Shown here: positions 1 through 12,300 of the stretch, piece by piece
Numbering within the stretch: position 1 is the first letter of the stretch
How the letters are laid out: each line of letters begins with the position of its first letter
DNA from: Haematobia irritans
Lineage: Eukaryota; Arthropoda; Insecta; Diptera; Muscidae
Assembly (NCBI RefSeq): GCF_050003625.1
Contig: NC_134397.1
Location: forward strand, 98,564,162 to 98,628,161
Reading direction: 5' to 3'
DNA length: 64,000 nt
Position numbers and translations under genes: made by a program
Notes under the pieces: model-generated
Databases searched by the model: none
Seen by the model: only the letters and a program-made list of their open reading frames with translations
What the model was told of the DNA's origin: nothing

Positions 1-3000
1 TAAATGGGGCCATATTTGCTTGGTGTCGTTACAACCCTTGCAATTTTCCCATCGAACATTTGCCATCATGAGAGCCTTCTCACGCAGTAAGAGCTTGCAG
101 GTAGCCAGAGGCATACCAACAGATTCTAGTTCCCCTGGAATATGTAAGGTAGTTCCTAGCCTTGCTAGCTCATCTGTTTCGCAGCTCTCCGGTATGTTCC
201 TATGGCCAGGCACCCATATTAGGTGAATATTGTGCTGCTCAGCCATCTCATTGAGAGATTTGCGGCAGTCGATGGCCGTTTTCGAGTTGAGGAACACAGA
301 GTCCAAGGATTTTATTGCAGTTTGACTGTCTGCGTATATATTAATGCCAATATTGCTTGGAGCATTACTTCTCAGCCAATTCACCACTTCTCTTATTGCT
401 AATATTTCAGCCTGAAAAACACTACAGAGATCAGGTAATCTTTTCGCTATTCGAAGTTCCAGATCTTTAAAATATACTCCGAAACCCACTTGTCCATCCA
501 ATTTGGAGCCATCAGTGTAGAAATCTATATCCTTTATTCCCCGGGGTCCATGTACACCACGCCTCACTGTTGGGAATTAGAGTCTCAAACTTTTTGTCGA
601 AAAGTGGTCTCGCCAAAGTGTAATCCACTACGTTAGGCACATCTGGCATTATTTTGAGGACCGAACTGTGACCGTAACTTTTTTCCGACCACCACCGCAC
701 AGCCGTTGTTGCAGCTGACTGTTTGGCCAAAATGTCTAAAGGCAATAGATGCAGTATGACATTAAGGGAATTGGTTCCTCTCTTGCTGAATGCACCAGAA
801 CTTGTCGGCTGGTGAAGTGCCGGCCACCAGACTACAACACCATATAGCATTATAGGTCTAACTACTGCCGTGTATAGCTAATGCACAATTTTTGGTTTTA
901 GTCCCCACTTTTTCCCTATTGCCTTTTTGCACGAGTATAAAGCTACCGTTGCTTTCCTCGCCCTTTCTTCAATATTAAGCTTAAAGTTCAGCTTCCTGTC
1001 CAAAATAACGCCAAGGTATTTTGCACTTTCACTAAAGTGAATTTCAATACCCCCTAAGGAAATGGGCCTAACCGTGGGAGTTTTGCGATCCTTGCACTAC
1101 ATGACGAGTTCTGTCTTTGCAGGATTTACCCCAAGACCATTATCTTTCGCCCATTTCTCAGTCATCCGGAGGGCTTTCTGCATAATATCTCTAACTGTTG
1201 ATGGGAATTTTCCCCTGACTGCCAGAGCCACATCATCTGCGTATGTCACCACTTTTATCCTTTCTTTTTCTAGAGTAACCAGAAGGCTATTTATGGCAAC
1301 ATTCCAAAGAAGAGGTGATAGAACTCCTCCTTGGGGAGTGCCTCTGTTCACATACCTTTGTATGTTTGCTTGTCCTTGAGTGGCTGAAATACGTCTCTTC
1401 ATTAGCAGTTCGTCTAACAGCCTGAGTATACATGGATCAACATTCAGAGTTGTCAGTCCATTTAATATCGAGATCGGGTGGACATTATTGAACGCCCCTT
1501 CGATGTCTAGAAACGCCACGATTGTGTATTCTTTGACAAATAGTGAGCTTTCAATAAAGCTGACTATTTCATGTAGTGCGGTCTCAGTAGACCTGCCCTT
1601 CGAGTATGCATGCTGTCGTTTCGAGAACAAACTTGAATCGATGCTAGTTCTAAGATAAATATCTATCATCCTCTCCAGAGTCTTAAGTACGAATGAGGAT
1701 AAGCTGATTGGTCGGAAATCCTTCGCCCTCGAGTGAGAGGCTTTCCCGCTTTAGGTATGAAGACGACTTTTGATTCCCTCCACTTTCCTGGAATATATGC
1801 TAAGTTGATACATCCTATACATATCGCCGACAACCAGGGGATAATTCTGTCAGCCACTGCTTGTAACTCCGCCGGAGTAATTCCATCAGGTCCGGGGGAT
1901 TTGAATGATCCAAAGCTATTTAACGCCCATTTTATTCTAGATTCCGATACAATTTCCTCAATAGGAAACGACCGCTGAGCCACTGTGGCACCGCCAGTAC
2001 ATGGATCAACCGTCTGATTTCCAGGAAAATGTGTGTCCAATAGTACCTCCAGCGTCTCCTCACCTGGAGCGGAGTTCGTAGATGCTAGCACCGTAGTCTG
2101 GAAGCCTCGGACATACTCTAAATGCTGCTGCAGTAATCATTCCAAGAGTTATGCTGAGCCTTTCTCAGTTCTCGCTTGTATCCTCTCAAATTCTTCTTGT
2201 AAGCGTCCCAGTCCTCAGGGGCTCTGGTGGACTTTGCCTTGTTAAAGAGCTTCCTGCAGGATTTCCTCATATTACTTAATTCCGTAGACCACCATGGTGG
2301 TCGATGTTTCCCCCTTGGCTTTCCTCTAGGGCATGCAGCTTTCAGTGAGATGTTGAAGGCCTTAGTAATCCGCTCCACTGCGTGTTCGATATCTTGCACA
2401 TTTCTCATATTTGTCTCTGTTATTTCCGGTATCATCATATTGAACGATTCCCTATACCTATTCCAGTCAGCTTTCCTAACATTTGGCGGAAATATGATCT
2501 TGGTGATATGAACATCAAATTTGAAACTGATGTAGCGATGATCTGAGAAGCTGTGTGCACTTAAAACCTGCCACTCAGATATCATTTCATTCAGTTCTTG
2601 CGAGGCCAAGGTGATGTCCAAAACCTCTTGCCTGTTTTTAGTAGCAAGATTAGTACGCAAAATAAACTCTATTAGCGACTCTGTCCTTGCATTAGTATCA
2701 CTACTTCCCCATATACTATGATGCGCATTCTCATCGCATTCCATAAAGAGTTTCGTCTTTGTTTTCATTGACTCCTCAACTAAGATCTTAAAGGCACATG
2801 GAGGCATTTCCCTTTCATATGCCATGTAGACCGAAGATACCCAATATTAGCATTTGGCTATTTTCTAAATTGGCAACGACAGTGTCTGCATTGCACATTG
2901 AAGGAAGCAGAAACAAGTTGAGCTCGTTTTTAGCAATTATACAGGCTCGATTTACATCATTACCAGTATACTGCAATAGTTTGAACCCCGGAGTACTTAA

Positions 3001-3155
3001 TTCACATATTTTGTTTCTATAAACATATGGTTCTTGAGTAAGAACTATATCTATGTCCCCTTTCATCAGGAGAACTTTTAAGGCAACACATGCAGCCTTA
3101 CAATGATGAAGATTTATCTGGAGGATCCGTAGGACCATCGAGATTTTCAACAACG
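1..3155 (-). pseudogene. LINE ORF2 (endonuclease, reverse transcriptase, RNase H), broken
   Basis: Pieces of a single ORF2 are spread over several frames: the start of the APE-type endonuclease (about 3155-2815), the rest of the endonuclease (2825-2118), the fingers of reverse transcriptase (2091-1666), its catalytic palm with the YADD motif (1669-1097), and part of the thumb/RNase H linker (850-512). RNase H itself continues to the window edge. All pieces align with copy 2 and are separated by short indels, so this is a dead copy. In the palm, 'YADD' and the upstream 'GTPQGGVLSPLLWN' motif are preserved. Confidence 0.88.
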
Positions 3156-3159
3156 TCGC

Positions 3160-4307
3160 ACCAGCCGCTTCAATCGAGTCATCAATAATGTCCTCTTCAG
3201 AGATCTCGGTGACTCTCGCAATAACCATAGGTTCAACTTTGGTTAGTTCTGAGGCAGTAGAAACCTCCTCACGCATACGGTATCTATCCATGTCTTCAAC
3301 TTTGGTATCTCCCTCGGCTTCGCAAGAGGATCCGCTTACTTCTGATTCAAACTGAGGCTTGTCTATTTCCATTAGCTGATCGTTTTTATATACCATCATT
3401 TGGATATAATGAAAGCCATAACATACGCGGCCCTGGGACTTTGCTAGATGTGGCAAAGACTGAGTGTTCAATATAAACACTGCATGCCGTCTTGGTCCAT
3501 TCACTTCATCCAAACGGCCAAACTTCCAGTCAGCTGTCGGAAGATCTGGATTGCATTGTTTCAGTCTATTTAAAATAGATTTAGGGTCAGGAGGATTTGC
3601 AGGTATCCACGCATGTGCTCTAGGTCTAGCCGGTATGTCTTTCTTCTCGACTAACTCTAGAGCAGCTCCTTCCCAAACTTCACCAATTAGTATCAGAGCA
3701 GCTTTAAAACATTCTATAGACCTCTGGTCCTCAAATGCGACTAGCTTAAATCGTCCTTGATACCAACCAGCCTCTTGGTGTCGTGGATCTGGGCCGGGAA
3801 ACTTTTCCAGCACCTGTAAATAGACGCCAGACAAAGCATTCTCAACTTTGGCTTTGGAACCATACCGTCCAATGCTCCTTTATTAATGATAGCCATCACA
3901 AGGCTGTTTTTAGCAACTGAGGCAAACGATCGTTGATCCCTTTTGGAGGATGGCAGCTCATCCGGTGATCGTTCCCTTTTTCCAGCCTCAAGTATTCCTT
4001 GAGCCCATTTTAAGGAATCGCTTTGTTTAGCCGACAACGTGCATGGGTCGACTGATCCTACTTTCTTTAGGATAAACAAAGTATTTCTGCGTTCCTTGAA
4101 TCTCTTTCGTGAGGGATTACCTCCTTTTGATGCCGTTACCTTGGAAAAGGTTCGACTTGTCAAAGTGTCGCCACCTGTCGACTCGTCTACAGGTCGACTA
4201 ATCGGGCCTAACTCTTGGTCATTTCCCAAATGTATAACTCCAGTCGATATCCGTCCACTGGGCGCTGAAGTTAGCTACCCAGTGGATGTCTTTGAATTTC
4301 TCTGCAT
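3160..4307 (-). pseudogene. LINE ORF1 (gag-like, DUF4780-type), broken
   Basis: The ATG at 4305-4307 corresponds to the intact ORF1 start of copy 2, but the eleventh codon is a TAG stop (4275-4277) where copy 2 reads leucine. A deletion of roughly ten bases near 3845 shifts the frame again, so the remaining open pieces are 3741-4229 and the upstream part of 2815-3834. The protein would be an RNA-binding chaperone of the retrotransposition particle. Near 3153 one C is missing compared with copy 2 (59652 area), which puts the ORF1 tail in the same frame as the ORF2 start and makes an artificial ORF1-ORF2 fusion. Function is inferred from family and position. Confidence 0.85.
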
Positions 4308-4406
4308 GGTGGCTTAATATCCCACCACACTTGAAATTCGTAGTAGGTACTTATTACGACGATTTTATCCGCTATTAAAAAAATACGTCCGTTCCGTTCG
4401 ACGGTT

Positions 4407-5569
4407 GAATGTTAATCCCGTAAGGACGCGCTAGGACTATTTCGATAAAGAATTCGTTGGAATCGGGTATATTCGGGACAAATTACATTTTTTGTATTTC
4501 ACCATTAAAAACGTAACGGAAAAATCTCTATCGAAGTATCAAAACTATCAAGTCCTTTTGGAACACGGGCCTAACATGCAACACAGAGTTTAAACTATTA
4601 CCGATCGAAGTAACAGCCGAAGCATTAAATACCACACGGACTTTTGGGAGCCACCGTGGTGCAATGGTTAACATGCCCGCCTTGCATACACAAGGTCGTG
4701 GGATCGATTCCTGCTACGACCGAACACCAAAAAGTTTTTCAGCGGTGGATTATCCCACCTCAGTAATGCTGGTGACATTTCTGAGGGTTTCAAAGCTTCT
4801 CTAAGTGGTTTCACTGCAATGTGGAACGCCGTTCGGACTCGGCTATAAAAAGGAGGTCCCTTATCATTGAGCTTAACATGGAATCGGGCAGCACTCAGTG
4901 ATAAGAGAGAAGTTCACCAATGTGGTATCACAATGGACTGAATAGTCTAAGTGAGCCTGATACATCGGGCTGCCACATAACCTAACCTAACCTTTGTGAT
5001 CGTGCTTTCTGGCTTCAGAACAGCGTGGTGAGGTAAATAGTAGTGTGGATGAAGAAATGAAGTATCGGAAAACTTTATTTGCCGCATATGGTCCAAAGTC
5101 AGATATTCCTGATTCACCTGGTCATACTGCTCCTTTAAGGTAGGCTTTTTAAGTAAGCGACCCTCATTCCGGAAAAATTGGGCCATGGAGGAAGATCTCG
5201 ATTGTCCAAGGAAAAAGTGTTTCCGAAAATCCTTTCTTAAATGGCAAAGAAACTATATACCTTCCCTCACTCTTCATTTTAGTGCTTTTCTGATACAACT
5301 CCTCGCAAACCATATCGCTGTATGACAGGACTTTCCTACGTGGCAGGTCCTCCACCTCCCAAAATCTGGAGATTTGCCTATCTAATGAAATCTCACAATA
5401 GAAGGACACCACTGTTGGGGAAGGTGGTGGTATGCTCAAAGGAATGGTCCCAGTGAGAATCCATCCGAAAATGGTCTCCTGAACTATCAAAGATCCCCCA
5501 AAAGGTCGCTCAAACCCAGGCAGCATAATCGAGGGTAGTACATCCCCTCCAATGAGAATGTCGATTTTC
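4407..5569 (-). pseudogene. BEL/Pao element 'A' pol fragment (protease end and reverse transcriptase N-part)
   Basis: Minus-strand open pieces 5526-5164 and 5186-4947 encode the end of the aspartic protease region (GGDVLPS-like motif), the conserved FGW segment that links protease to reverse transcriptase in BEL/Pao elements, and the start of reverse transcriptase. The DNA is nearly the same as 30405-31230, so both come from one family, called A here. It is split by a SINE (4647-4992), joined at about 5569 to a different BEL/Pao family (B) by a deletion junction, and bounded at 4407 by LINE copy 1. It is a remnant with no chance of activity. Confidence 0.85.
4647..4992 (+). mobile_element. 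tRNA-headed SINE whose tail matches the LOA-type LINE
   Basis: The head contains a Pol III A-box-like stretch (GTGGTGCAATGGTTAAC) and a B-box (GGGATCGATTCC) in tRNA-like spacing. The body is unrelated to the LINE. The last 70 bases or so, from ATGTGGTATCACAATGG through CGGGCTGCCAC and a CCTAACC-repeat tail, match the 3' end of the LOA-type LINE seen in antisense at 55912-55990. Compared with the uninterrupted BEL/Pao copy near 30645, the insertion is clean, with a short candidate duplication TTTG (4643-4646 and 4993-4996). The internal TATAAAA near 4846 is probably incidental. SINE classification is strong; family name unknown. Confidence 0.85.
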
Positions 5570-5587
5570 GAATGACCGCTTGCTACT

Positions 5588-5893
5588 ACTTGATTTCTTA
5601 ATTTCGGACGCCGAACAAATACGTAGGTGAGAGTGGAGTAACGTGTGATGAGCCTCTTGACAGTACATACATCCAGTTCTTGTAAAACACGTACTTTGAG
5701 AATGGTAGTGAGCTAAGCAATTTGAGCAGTAGCCATATTTTCGAACCGCTTCTTTTCTTTCGGTGATGTTCATGTTTAAGAAACGTCGGTATTTTTTGAG
5801 GGGATGAGGGTTTCGACAGATTCGGCATGCAAGAGATGTACGGTTCCTAATAGATGGTTGACGTGAAACTGTTTTGGGAGTCATTGTGCTAAA
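5588..5893 (-). pseudogene. Cys/His-rich ORF located after integrase in BEL/Pao element 'B' (truncated)
   Basis: Beginning at ATG 5891-5893, which directly follows a TTTGTTCATTTTAG acceptor-like sequence, this ORF encodes a chain of CXXC and CX4H-type zinc-binding motifs of the sort found in BEL/Pao Gag (CRIC, then YCSNCLAHYHS, then CMYCQEAHHTLLH). It lies about 90 bases downstream of the integrase stop, where an env gene would sit. The second copy (27360-28203) has the same order and continues into an aspartic-protease-like domain; here the ORF is cut at about 5570-5588 by the junction with element A. Its role is unknown; it resembles a duplicated gag-protease segment. Confidence 0.65.
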
Positions 5894-5986
5894 ATGAACA
5901 AAGTTTGAAGACAATAGACAAATAAACTTCTCAAATCAAAAAACAAACATGAATATAATCAAGAGGGAGGAGGTTTTTATATCTGT

Positions 5987-6711
5987 TCAACTTGATGATT
6001 CATCGGATACTACAACAAGTTTTGAGATAGGCGTGATGTTTCCTTTTTGCGTCCTTATCTCAGCGACACGGATTTTTGTATCTGGACCAGGAAAAAATCG
6101 TATAACTCTTCCGAGGCGCCAGGAGTTCGGTGAAATGTTGTCTTCTTTGATGACTACCAAGGTATCCGCTTTGAGGTTTTCTTCTGAGCGTTGCCATTTG
6201 TTTCGGTTTTGGAGCCCCTTCAAATATTCATCCTTCCATCTAGCGCAGAAGTGCTGGTGAAATAATTTCATTCTTTGCCAACGGTTGCGGAGCGAGGTTG
6301 GAGCCTCTTCTATCTGGGGATCTATAGGTACGAGCAGAGGAGACCCTATCAAAAAATGGCCAGGAGTTAAGGCCGCATAATCAAATGGATCTTGGGACAT
6401 AGGCGATAATGGCCTGGAGTTAAGACATGCTTCTATTTTGGAAAGCAGGGTTTGAAACTCCTCAAATTTGAACTTAAAAGTACCTGCAGTTTTCCTTAGG
6501 TGTTGTTTAAAACTTTTAACACCCGCCTCCCACAAACCACCCAGCCCCTGGCGGGATAAAATGCCAGGTTAAATGTTGATGAGCATAGTTTGATGAGACT
6601 GAATGGTGGGCTGTTTGGACAGAGGTTGCCTCAAGATGAATTGCTTTTGTGGAAAAGCAAACAAACACACATACGTATCCTTTGGTGATGAGACATGCTC
6701 TACCAGTTTAA
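5987..6711 (-). pseudogene. BEL/Pao element 'B' integrase C-terminal part (DUF5641-type)
   Basis: The open piece 6535-5987 encodes the end of a retroviral-type integrase catalytic domain (WEAGVKSFKQHL, with EACLNSRPL) followed by the C-terminal domain typical of BEL/Pao (HFLIGSPLL, RNRWQR, SWRLGRV, RVAEIRTQKG, then PISKLVV). Upstream, 6536-6711 still aligns to integrase in shifted frames. The rest of pol is missing, cut at about 6712 where an unrelated repeat begins. The corresponding plus-strand copy lies at 26178-27231. Confidence 0.85.
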
Positions 6712-6717
6712 TTTTTT

Positions 6718-7059
6718 TACTTTTCAAGATACAAATCCAAATAAATCGATAAATTATAATTACAAATGACAACTCAAACCTACGAAACTGTCAAGCCGTG
6801 TCAAAAACACAACTTCCGCAATAATTTTAAGTGATACTTCTCTTTTTGAATTCATCATTTCTACTGGTAAGGCGTTGATTCAGAAAAGAAATCAATCCTT
6901 AATAATATCATCCATCTAAACCCAAATTGTTTTGTTCTTTTTTCTATTCCATCATTTTGATATTGGTTTGTTTCTTCCCTACGATCTCATCTGGAGTACA
7001 AATCCCAACTATTATTGCAATAGTGGAATTTGTTTCGGCCCACGAGAAATACTCTTCCA
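6718..7059 (+). repeat. Interspersed 345-bp repeat, copy 1
   Basis: From ACTTTTCAAGATACAAATCC to AATACTCTTCCA this stretch matches 28638-28983 in the same orientation with scattered differences. No long ORF, no clear inverted termini and no convincing target duplication are visible, so it could be a solo LTR, a MITE or a fragment of a larger element. Both copies lie next to BEL/Pao element B remnants but in different relative orientation, which argues against it being that element's own LTR. Confidence 0.7.
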
Positions 7060-9334
7060 CTTCGAGCCAGATTCCAACAACACTGTGACAAGAGCTCTCA
7101 GAGAAATCAACTCCACAGAATCCACTCAACGCCAGCATCGCTCCAAACAGGTTCGTTTTCGTTTTTTGCTATATTTCATTGCGCAATTGAATTTCGGTGT
7201 GGTAACAACTTTTGTGAAGTAATATAAAGAAATATTCGAAAAATTAAAATTTATAAAGTAAGAAGAAAAAAAATTGTACTGTATTTGAAATTGATGAAAT
7301 CAGCATTCGAGTATTGGAAATTTATTGAGAATTCATGAAAAAGAAAATATTCTAAAAAAAAGGAAAATTGGAAAATCTGCGTATGGAGACCATATAGGCT
7401 AGAAATACAAGGCTATTGATTTTTAAAGCGGCGCATAAAACTTAAAAAGGAAGGATTTTTAATTTTTGAGACATTGTGGTGAGTCTTAAATCTTCAATAG
7501 AAAAGAAAATCACCATATGCATGCTAACCCACGTGTTTCACTGGGTCACCAATATGAAACTTTATGCTCGTAACAGAAGCCTGTTGTAATGTTTAACATG
7601 GCTCTGCTATGAAGGTATACCTATGATAATTGTTTGCTTTACAGATGTACCTTTCCCTCACCCTCCTACACTTCTACACCCACACATATTTCTAATCTCC
7701 CATTTGGCGCTCAGCAGTTTATTCCCCCTTTCCACCAAACCTACACACGTAAGCTTCTCTTCTGCATCTCCTACACTCATTGAGTATGAGAGTCACTCCA
7801 ATTCTTGTTACTTGACCGTTTTATTTCTATACCAGCATTAGCTGTCGTCCTCGACTCCATACATCTTCCCCTCTTGTTCATTCGAAATTCCATGTATGTG
7901 CCGATCGTAGCATCAGCTACAGTACAACCTCTCCTACCACGTATAGCACAATTATTATTCAAACTAGATTCTACTTTTCATTTTTAATTTGTGTATACTT
8001 TTGATATTTTTCTTCGAATATGTTAGTCGAGTTATACGTTCTATTGTTAAATAGTAAACATAATTGGATAAAAAGGTTATTATCATAAAATCATCACGTT
8101 GTAATTGTCGATTTACGCAAAAAAACAAATTAATAATAATAAATAAATTGAAGATTTCTTTTCAGTAAAGTTGAAATAAATATTATTATTATTATTTAAA
8201 TTAAAAGTAAAATAAATAAAAAAATAATAAGTTATATTAAACCATATGTAAAAGTTTTGTTCGGAAATAATTAATTGTCATATACATTCTATTAATTGGA
8301 TTATTAATTTTTTTTTTACCCAAATCAAAAGTAAAATTCAACTATAATTATTTTTCGAAAATTTTCAAGAAGATATCTATTAAATTGAAAGAAAGTTTTT
8401 AATCTAAAGACTACTTTTTTCTGTGTATTTGTGAGAAATAAGAATTTGTTCCTACACATCAAACTTTCGTATATATATAAAAGTTCCCCTTTGCATAAAT
8501 CTGAAAATGAAACCTAACACCGTAGTCATCTGGTTTGCTCTGTAAACTCTTTGAATACCAACGCTCGTTGTCCACAACTGCCCTTTCTTTATTCTCCTCG
8601 TTTAATACTCATCATAAGTGCATTGAAATTTATTTGCATGTGATAGCCAAAGTTCTCAATTACTCCCAGAGATATCTTCCCCCTTCTTTTTTCTTTTCCT
8701 GCCCACTTCACCTCTTCCTCACGTACACAATTTTGGTTGTTTCTGTGTGGGCATAATCGGTATACTCCCGTTCTCTTAAACTCTGTTATCTCTTTAGTTT
8801 TATGGAACTTATTTTTGATCTATGCAGAGAACCCTTGGTTGCATGCAAAACAGTTGATATAATGAAAGTTATATTTGTAATCTCTGTTTATCAAATGCGA
8901 TAGATACAAAATATCTATTGAGTACGTAAAATTATTTCATTGGTAAAAATCAAGTAGGGTTGTCGAAACGTATTTATTCATTAGTTTTTTTGGGAACAGT
9001 TTTTGGGTAAATTATATCAGGTTCGGGGAACTGTATTTTTTTTTTTTCAATGAATTTATGATTGGTCATTGTGAATCTTTTGAGAATAATTTAACACGAC
9101 TATTACATTTGTCCATATTTTTTAACCCTATCGGTTTCAAGATCGGCCTGTTTTATTAGTGGCATATGTTTTCATTAAATACATTACCTTGTCCATAATT
9201 TGGGATATCCTTTAAATCTGTCTTTGAGATACTAAATAGTTTTTTTTTTGTTTTTGGTTTCGGGAATTTATCGTTCGACTTCAATTTACGGTTGAAGATT
9301 TTCTTATATTATGGATGTTTTTATTATATTCGAC
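7060..9334. other. AT-rich intergenic DNA, no feature recognised
   Basis: About 2.3 kb with only short chance reading frames. It contains pyrimidine-rich patches (7650-7760, 8680-8720) and AT-rich stretches (8100-8350). I see no coding potential, RNA gene or transposon terminus. It may be unique host DNA or an old unrecognisable repeat. Confidence 0.5.
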
Positions 9335-9390
9335 CTGTATATAGATTTTCCAATTGATAATTGTTGATAAAAACGAGCTCGAGGTCTGTA

Positions 9391-12300
9391 CACCGAAAAA
9401 AAAGTTTACTATTTTTTATGAAAAATGAACTAACCCATAGTAAGAATGACCATGATTTGGTGCCAAAGATTTTTTTCATCTAGATAAGTTCATGATTTTC
9501 TTATAAATTAGTTCATGTATTGCATCGTATTTTAGTTCATTATTACTATGCTGTGGGAAGAATATACTTAAACTCATTCAAAATATTTCTGCTATCCAGA
9601 AAAATGAACAATTTTTTGGGAAACCTGTATTAAGAAATTGGTTTGAAATAAACTGTTTGTCAGTATAATTTTCAAAAAAGCAGAGAAATTGAGGAATCAA
9701 AGGTACAACAAGCCTCTATACAACTAAGAAATTTTTCGTACAAAGCAAGTCAATTTTCTATAACCACCAGTATTTTATTTCAAAAAAAATTTATAATATT
9801 ACACAAAACTATGGCTTATGATATACAACAAAGGAAATATTTTTATTCGTACGTTGGATGCAGTTACTTGTCGGTAGTTAGTAATTGCTTCTTCAAAAGA
9901 GTAATATTCTATGTTAATAGGACTAAAGTAATTAATTTAAATTTCCATGTTTTCTATCCATATGAAAGATATATGTGGCATAAGTTGCTATATTCAATCG
10001 AATTGTCCAATTCAATCGATTTTGGCTAACTTTTGTTGGGCGGATTTGTCTTTTAAACATCTGAAATTGCAAAGTTATACAAAATATAAGAAAAATATTA
10101 TTATTTAATTAATTCTATCGCTCATATTGATTTTTAACTTACGGTTTTCAAGAGTATTTCTTATAGCCAATAAGGATATCAGCTTAATTAGCATTAAACA
10201 GTAAAAATATTCAAAAAATTACCATCACAAGACCTGTCTAACTGCAAGTGAAAAAAATTATTTTTAATAAATTGAAATTTTGGTTTTATTAAAAACGGGC
10301 AAAATACCGTTTATAGAAAAACTTACCACATTGAAAAATCCATCCTGTAGGTATTGGAATCATATCCATGGACTAATGGGACGTTTTTGAAATTATTCTC
10401 AGAATATATTTGAAATAAAAAATATTATAAAATTAGTCATAATTTCCACTTGTCAGTATAGCATTTAGTATGTAAGTTGGACATTAAGTTCGAGTTTAGA
10501 GGCTAAAATCGCAATTTTCATGACAAGTTTTCTTTAATAATCCATTAAAAAAATAATCTTTATAAAAAACTTGGTTTGGGCTATTCCCCATCAAGTTATA
10601 TATTAAAAATTGTATCGAAGACGTACAATTTTATAATTTTCTTAGTGATTTATTTTTAATTTTAGCGGCTAAACTCGAACTTAGTACTCACCTGTAGGAA
10701 TTGCTGTAACATAAAAAAAAATAGATTCCAAAAAATAGACTCCAACCTGTGATCCAGATGTGGAATAAATATAGATCATGCTATTACCACTCATGTTGTA
10801 TATTTTTTATGTAAATCAATTAAAAATCCGCACTAATTTTAAACTATTAACAGAAATATACAGTTCCTTAATCTACACAGAAAAAAAGGTGTCTTGTTAA
10901 TTTTAGGACCAGTTTAACTTCCACATAGTTCAAAAAATTTACTGTAATATAGTTCATTTTTCGTAACCACTTCGAAAATTAACTTAGCTAAAGGAAAACT
11001 TATAAAAATTCAGTAAATGTTTTTTAGTTCACTAACTACGAAATGGGACGGATTTTTCCTTAAATAAATTTCCAATACAATAGTTAATGCATCGTTGATT
11101 GTATTATAAAAAGACATAGGCAATATAAAAATCTTACTACGAAATGTGGACAATTTACTAAGAAAAATTTTTGTATGGAAAAAAATTTTTATAGTAAAAA
11201 TTAACTTAACCACAGTACCGATTCGTATGGCGGCTTCCTACAGCTTATTTCGGTTTTTACTATAAGTTGGAGTATATTTCCTCACATTGAAAATTTTAGA
11301 TAAAGTAGAATAAAAAGTAGTTAATTTAATCCTTGACGGGTGTATATAATTTTTTATGCATTCCTCGTAAATTTTGTATATATTTTACCTTATCCTATTA
11401 TTGCATCATCTTTTTTTTTGTTTGTGTTTGTTATTGCGATGATGTTATGGAATGTGTGTTGTTGGTATCTTTTGTGGTGATAGTTGTTTTGTTGCAATAG
11501 CGAGATCAGAAAGGGATCATGTGTGTGTGGAGTTGTTTTTCTTTACATATGTGTCCTTTATGACTATTTGTGTCTTTGAGTTTTATTGGTGCATTCAGTT
11601 CTGTTGATGCATTTATGAAGCGCACACGTGGTGCGCTTGCGTGCGGTATTTGTGTTTATTAATAAAAATACATTTATTTCGTAACATTTTAGAAACTGAT
11701 AAGTGAATGGTGTGATGTTAGAGAAAACAAAAACACTTTATATTGATAAAAAATAAATAACTCTAAAATAAATCACATATTAAGAAACTGTATATTTCTA
11801 TTAATAATTTAAAATTAGTGCGGTTTTAAATTGGTTTACATAAAAATATTCATAATGAGTGGTAATAAAATGATCTATATTTACTCTACATCTGGATCAC
11901 AGTACAATTTTTTGAGTCTATATTTTTATGTTATAGCGAGTCCTTAAGGTGTGTACTAAGTTCGAGTTTAGGTGCTAAAATCAGAAATAAATCAGTAAGA
12001 AAAGTATAAAATTATACGCCTTCGATGCAAATTTAAATATAACTTGATGGAGAATAGCTCGAAACAAGTTTTTTATAAAGTTTATATTCTTTAAATGGAT
12101 TACACGATTAAGAACAGAAAATCGTTTTTAAGCTTATGTAGAACGCTGTTTTTTAATTTAATATGATGAATTGTTTTCAAGTTATTCCAATATATATATA
12201 TATAGCGGAAGTCCCTTAATTTTGAACATAACCGTATATCTCAAAAAGTCGAGCTCTTAAAAAAACAAGTGTAAATTTGGATTCAGCAACCTCAAATTAC

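Larger units (their letters stand above)
1..4406 (-). mobile_element. LOA-type non-LTR retrotransposon, copy 1 (decayed, cut by window edge)
   Basis: This minus-strand LINE aligns along its length with the much better copy at 55912-60926. Its 5' terminus lies at about 4406, where the conserved start TTCAACCGTCGAACGG is followed by a short leader and ORF1. The 3' part, including the end of RNase H, runs off the left edge of the window. The order is ORF1 (DUF4780-like), then endonuclease, reverse transcriptase and RNase H, which fits the LOA/I group; clade assignment is inferred from domain content. The copy carries several small deletions, for example about 38 bases missing near 2056 relative to copy 2, plus nonsense and frameshift changes, so it cannot be autonomous. 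At 4407 it abuts a BEL/Pao fragment. Confidence 0.9.

Noticed and set aside
8535..8756. Small host ORF with a signal-like C-terminus
   Set aside because: No promoter, conservation or domain; isolated in AT-rich DNA.
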